From: Methylorubrum rhodinum
Lineage (GTDB): Bacteria > Pseudomonadota > Alphaproteobacteria > Rhizobiales > Beijerinckiaceae
Direction: 5' to 3'
DNA length: 64,000 bases
NCBI RefSeq assembly: GCF_014199935.1
Contig: NZ_JACHOP010000022.1
Span: 1 to 64,000, forward strand
This document shows, one piece after another, positions 63,616 through 64,000 of this stretch (within the stretch, counting starts at the first letter, position 1; each line of letters begins with the position of its first letter). The position numbers and the translations under genes were made by a program. The notes beneath the pieces were generated by a model, which was not told where the DNA came from, did no database searches, and saw only the letters and a program-made list of their open reading frames with translations.

Positions 63616-64000
63616 TCAGGGCCGAAAACCCTCGAACACCATCTGGTCGGCATGCGCGGCGGCCAGCGCCCGCTGCTCGGGCGTGCGGACGGTCCAGGTC
63701 ATCACCGGCATGTTGCCGAGGCGGCGGCAGAGATAGGGCACCGGCCCCGGCAGGTCGCCGACCCGCCAGGACAGGAAGTCCGGCCGGCTCTCGTCGAGAT
63801 GGAGCAGGCCCGAGAGCGCCGTGCGCAGCGAGGGCGTCAGCCGGTCGTATTCGGGATCGTCCTGGCTCGCCTCGGCGACGATGCCGCGGGGTATTTTTTC
63901 GGGCGCGATCTCCGCCAGAGTCCCGACGATGCCGGGATCGAAGGATTTGAGCGCGATCGGCGCGTCGAAGCCGGCCACGACCTCCGCAGTGCGGCGGGTG
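63616..64000 (-). CDS. Glycerophosphodiester phosphodiesterase, C-terminal part (cut by window end)
   Basis: The reading frame continues past the window edge, so only the C-terminal 128 residues are seen. ALKSFDPGIVGTLAEIAPE and the close MTWTVRTPEQRALAAAHADQMVFEGF are typical of the UgpQ/GDPD TIM barrel, where substrate is cleaved to glycerol 3-phosphate plus alcohol. The catalytic N-terminal HRG motif is off the window. With glpK in the same window, glycerol-phosphate recycling is a natural theme. The 107 bases from 63509 to 63615 hold no feature. Confidence 0.8.
   Translation of the reverse strand, partial: TRRTAEVVAGFDAPIALKSFDPGIVGTLAEIAPEKIPRGIVAEASQDDPEYDRLTPSLRTALSGLLHLDESRPDFLSWRVGDLPGPVPYLCRRLGNMPVMTWTVRTPEQRALAAAHADQMVFEGFRP

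Overview
This window looks like a chromosomal segment of an alphaproteobacterium of the Methylobacterium/Methylorubrum type (Hyphomicrobiales). That is inference from protein style, since there is no rRNA here. The pointers are very high GC, two intracellular PHA depolymerases, a TrcR-type (DUF1013) regulator, an HpnL-like hopanoid-associated protein, an alphaproteobacterial S21 protein, and many GC-rich hairpin repeats between genes. No tRNA, rRNA, CRISPR array, transposase or integrase was seen, so I read it as ordinary chromosome sprinkled with small accessory modules.

Layout. 0-12 kb: mutL, a PIN-type toxin-antitoxin pair, a cupin protein, a double-domain GT2 glycosyltransferase, an acyl-CoA dehydrogenase, tsaC/Sua5, wrbA with a divergent LysR gene, and trcR. 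12-20 kb: a signalling locus (hybrid histidine kinase, pentapeptide-repeat protein with a membrane tail, divergent DivK-like receiver), an AI-2E-family membrane protein with a long C-terminal extension, and a 2-hydroxyacid dehydrogenase overlapping an AprI/Inh-type protease inhibitor gene. 20-28 kb: an alpha/beta hydrolase with divergent LysR, a TauE/SafE exporter with another LysR, and a ybjN-proC-tetR cluster with ubiK upstream. 28-39 kb: a RelE/XRE toxin-antitoxin pair, an OmpR/EnvZ-like pair, a GST, phaZ, rpsU, a lone receiver, a class II glutamine amidotransferase, gabD and a second phaZ. 39-47 kb: a fused FAD/Fe-S oxidoreductase, an SDR enzyme, an unknown protein and a large DUF2339 membrane protein. 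47-56 kb: a degenerate PilZ-like protein, a Crp/Fnr regulator, a potGHI-like polyamine ABC operon without a binding protein, a second RelE/XRE pair, hpnL with a thioredoxin-like ferredoxin gene, a KpsE-like capsule export protein and an ankyrin protein. 56-64 kb: a serralysin-type RTX metalloprotease, glpK, a MetX-like hydrolase, a chemotaxis receptor, an unknown protein and a glycerophosphodiester phosphodiesterase cut by the window edge.

How the genes fit together. Tight 4-8 nt overlaps mark translationally coupled pairs: both RelE/XRE modules, the PIN module, dehydrogenase-inhibitor, the RR-HK pair, potGHI, hpnL-ferredoxin and glpK-hydrolase. Carbon storage and glycerol metabolism are represented by two phaZ genes, gabD, glpK and the phosphodiesterase.

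The most distinctive non-coding content is a set of dispersed palindromic elements in at least four families (A: 3 copies; B: 3; C: 4; plus single complex elements). The best candidates for something new are the pentapeptide-channel/phosphorelay locus (12.4-16.7 kb), the serralysin plus AprI-type inhibitor found in one window, and a branched five-hairpin element at 43352-43477. None is proven here.
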